64,000 nt of DNA from Tyto alba (taxonomy: Eukaryota > Chordata > Aves > Strigiformes > Tytonidae). The position numbers were made by a program, and so were the translations under genes. The notes below the pieces were generated by a model, which saw nothing but the letters and a program-made list of their open reading frames with translations, was not told the origin of the DNA and did not search any database. Within the stretch, counting starts at the first letter, position 1. The number at the start of each line of letters is the position of its first letter. Where the stretch lies: positions 26,620,198 to 26,684,197 of the forward strand of contig NW_024881321.1 in NCBI RefSeq assembly GCF_018691265.1. The letters are read 5' to 3'. Of this stretch, positions 61,701 to 64,000 are shown in pieces.

Positions 61701-64000
61701 ACAAACAGTTGGATTTTGGACCTTCGGTGAAATTGAGCATAAGAACAGAATTCATCTATATATGTGCACTTCTGTCTTATGGTTTCACTGTTTATTGTAA
61801 TGAAAACTTACTGTCTTAAAAATCACGACATTTTTCCCCTTTTTTTGGAACTGACATTTTCTAAGGAAATATAATCTGTAGGCATTTTATTTAAGAGAGA
61901 ATGACACTGTAGTCTGCTGTTTTTATTAAAAACGGGCAGATTAAATGACACTACCTTAAATAAACAGAAAAATATATATTTTAAAAATTATTATTTTGAA
62001 CAACAGTCCTGAATGGTTTGCTGTAATGCCCACCTAAAAGTAGCAATAGTTCTGTCCAGCCTTTGCATACCGTTGCTGCAAAGCCCAGGCATTATGACTT
62101 ACCCATTCAGTTGATATGCATAAACTTCTAGCATTTGTTCACAAAAGGTTTCATAAAATGAACAGCTAAAATAAAATGCTGCTATTTGCCCAAAATAGCA
62201 TAGCCTGCAGATTTCAAGAGCAACCACTACTGCTTATAATTAATATGATATCACTGATTACCACTTATAAACCTTTTTTATGGGAGCCTGAGCCTCCTAT
62301 ATTATGCGCAACAGCAGATGGAATCTTAGATCATTTTTTTTACGTTTCGTCTCTGAAAATTTTCAGAGGAAATAACTATAGTTGTATTTCATTATTTTGT
62401 ATATTTAACAGGTTTGCTTTCTTGGCCGTGAGTCTGAAAACCTTTTCTAAGAGAACTGTTCTAGCAGCTGTGTTGACAATTCTATTTTTGAGTGCAACTT
62501 CAAGAGCAAGATGAGTTCTTCACACCTGTGCCTCTAGAGCTTACTTTTTGGAAAGAACTGGGCTTTGCATTAATTTTGCAGCGAATACCTTACAGCGCAA
62601 AGAAAAAAAAAAGAAGTTTCCCCTTCTAGCATTGAGTGATAAGGAAGAGCATTTTGTGCTGTGTGGAGGAAATTTTTCTATGAAGGCTCTGGACACAACA
62701 TGAAAAACAGTTAAAAGGGACCTTTTGGTGCTGCAATGTATGCCTTCATTGAACTGTTCTTTGGAAAGTTTTGTTGGGACAAATTAATAGCTCAATATCA
62801 TTCAGACTGTTACTTCACCACCATACAGTTAATGATTTCTGGGCTTTTAAAGAATCACATCCACCTGGTATAGACATTGTAGACCTAGAATAAAAATATT
62901 TTCTTCATATAATTTCTTCATATTTGTTCACACAGTTTTACAGAAAAAAAGTGCATGTTCACATCTTCCTGTTGGGGCACACAACCCAGAGTGTGGGTGA
63001 GTTGGTTCTTAGTATCAAGGATGTGTTCTGTACTCTAAAAAAATGCAATGAAAATTTGTGTGGAGATGGATCTCCCCCTAAAATGAAGGCAGCATCCTAC
63101 CAGCCCTTGCTCCCCAAGAGCTACAGCTTCTACACTACTTCAGGTCCTGGGAGTGCAGACAGAGGCTAATGGAACAGAAGCAGTCTGACACCTACAGAAA
63201 TAACTGGAGTACCAGAGCCACTTCACCAACAATAGTTCTATTGGGCATCTGAGAATCTCACCAATTATTTCCTCAACCCATGAAACCTTCTTGATAGAAA
63301 TCCATTATGTGAAAGCTGCAAATCTACGGAACACTTAGATTTAATGGTGAATCTAGAAGTCAGCTTCTTTTTTTATGTGAAGTTGAGTTATAGAGGATTC
63401 TGACATTTGCCAAAGCTTTATTGTCAAGTCAGGTGAAAGATGCTTTTGTCTATGCAGTCCCCTTAATACCCATGACATCAATGAGAGTTTTTTGATAACA
63501 CCTGATAATAAATCAGTATATCTTTCAACGTAATATCATTTGTCCTGCTTCTAAAGTGAAATAACTCAAAAATATGGAAAAAATGAGCAAAACTTCCTTG
63601 TACAGTCTCAATCTTATGCCTGTGTACTACACATTATAATGTTTAAAATCATGTGGTTTTCTACCATGTCCTTGAATCGCTCAGAACTCAAAATGATGTC
63701 TGCTTGGCAAATGATACAACAATTCAGCATTTATTTTTGTCTGTATTGTTTAGAGATTCCATAGCTCCTTTACTGCACACCATAAAACTTCCTCAGCCAT
63801 GTGGGGCAGAGTGTTCCAGTGGTTGGAGGAATTAACGTTGGCTGCTGCTCCAGTTTGCATTGACATTTTTATTATGATGGGGTGTGAATGATTACTTTTA
63901 ATCCATTTTTTAATAGAAGTATATGGAAACAAAGGTTAAAAATCATTTGTCTTCCACATTTTTGGCACAACTTTAGGAAAAAGTTTGCAAAAAAAGCAAT
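57906..64000. other. AT-rich unique DNA to the window end, no gene seen
   Basis: Open frames of up to 134 codons (-, 59005-59409) and 112 codons (+, 62176-62514) occur. They lack domains, splice context or biased codon use and look like chance frames. A 29-A run lies at 58704-58732 and shorter A runs near 59247 and 61030. A possible TATA box and AATAAA pair lies at 58454-58641. Confidence 0.55.
58704..58732. repeat. Run of 29 A
   Basis: An uninterrupted A homopolymer. AATAAA lies at 58636-58641, about 65 bp upstream, farther than a normal cleavage distance. I see no processed-pseudogene body. Confidence 0.85.

Noticed and set aside
62176..62514. 112-codon plus-strand open frame with hydrophobic stretches
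   Set aside because: The hydrophobicity comes from T-rich codons; no signal peptide, domain or conserved motif was seen.
1..64000. tRNA, rRNA, small nuclear RNA genes, CRISPR arrays or bacterial operons
   Set aside because: No B-box-like GGTTCGAATCC stretch with cloverleaf partners, no regular spacer arrays and no ribosome-binding-site gene clusters were seen; the DNA is vertebrate.

Overview
The window looks like non-coding nuclear DNA from a bird. The main evidence is the repeats. Four pieces of avian/reptilian CR1 LINE carry recognisable CR1 protein or 3'-tail sequence ending in ATTCTATG-like units. Six insertions of avian endogenous-retrovirus LTRs have typical bird LTR ends, TATA boxes, poly(A) signals and, in most cases, 5-bp target-site duplications. 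The rest is AT-rich single-copy sequence with A-rich or T-rich runs and stop codons in every frame. I cannot assign the species, and a neoavian or passerine-type bird is only an inference from the LTR families. I found no supportable host protein-coding gene, tRNA, rRNA, CRISPR array or operon. The window is probably intergenic or the inside of a very large intron.

Layout: 1-3015 is AT-rich unique DNA. LTR-H (+, 3016-3501) has a perfect GGCTG duplication. 3502-10375 is unique DNA with T/G-rich patches. 10376-12013 is a composite retroviral insertion: LTR-B, a tRNA-Lys-like primer binding site and 65 bp of leader, then LTR-D. One exact 5-bp duplication (CCTGT) flanks the whole unit. 12019-19123 is AT-rich unique DNA. 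19124-21390 is a CR1 cluster: a 3' CR1 part on the minus strand abuts a 5' CR1 part on the plus strand, and the plus part is split by LTR-C. 21391-40033 is the longest repeat-poor stretch. 40034-41706 is a minus-strand CR1 followed at once by minus-strand LTR-F. LTR-E (-, 46201-47095) and LTR-G (+, 49855-50877) face each other as an inverted pair. The remainder is AT-rich with long homopolymer runs and one old CR1 tail at 57842-57905.

Nothing here works together as a pathway. The interest lies in the history of insertion and recombination: a nested and recombined LTR pair, a CR1 whose inversion resembles twin priming and which an LTR later split, several LTRs that keep promoter and poly(A) signals, and a few possible regulatory or non-coding-exon signals that need comparative or RNA data. 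Repeat calls rest on recognising motifs by eye; no database search was run, so family names are given broadly.
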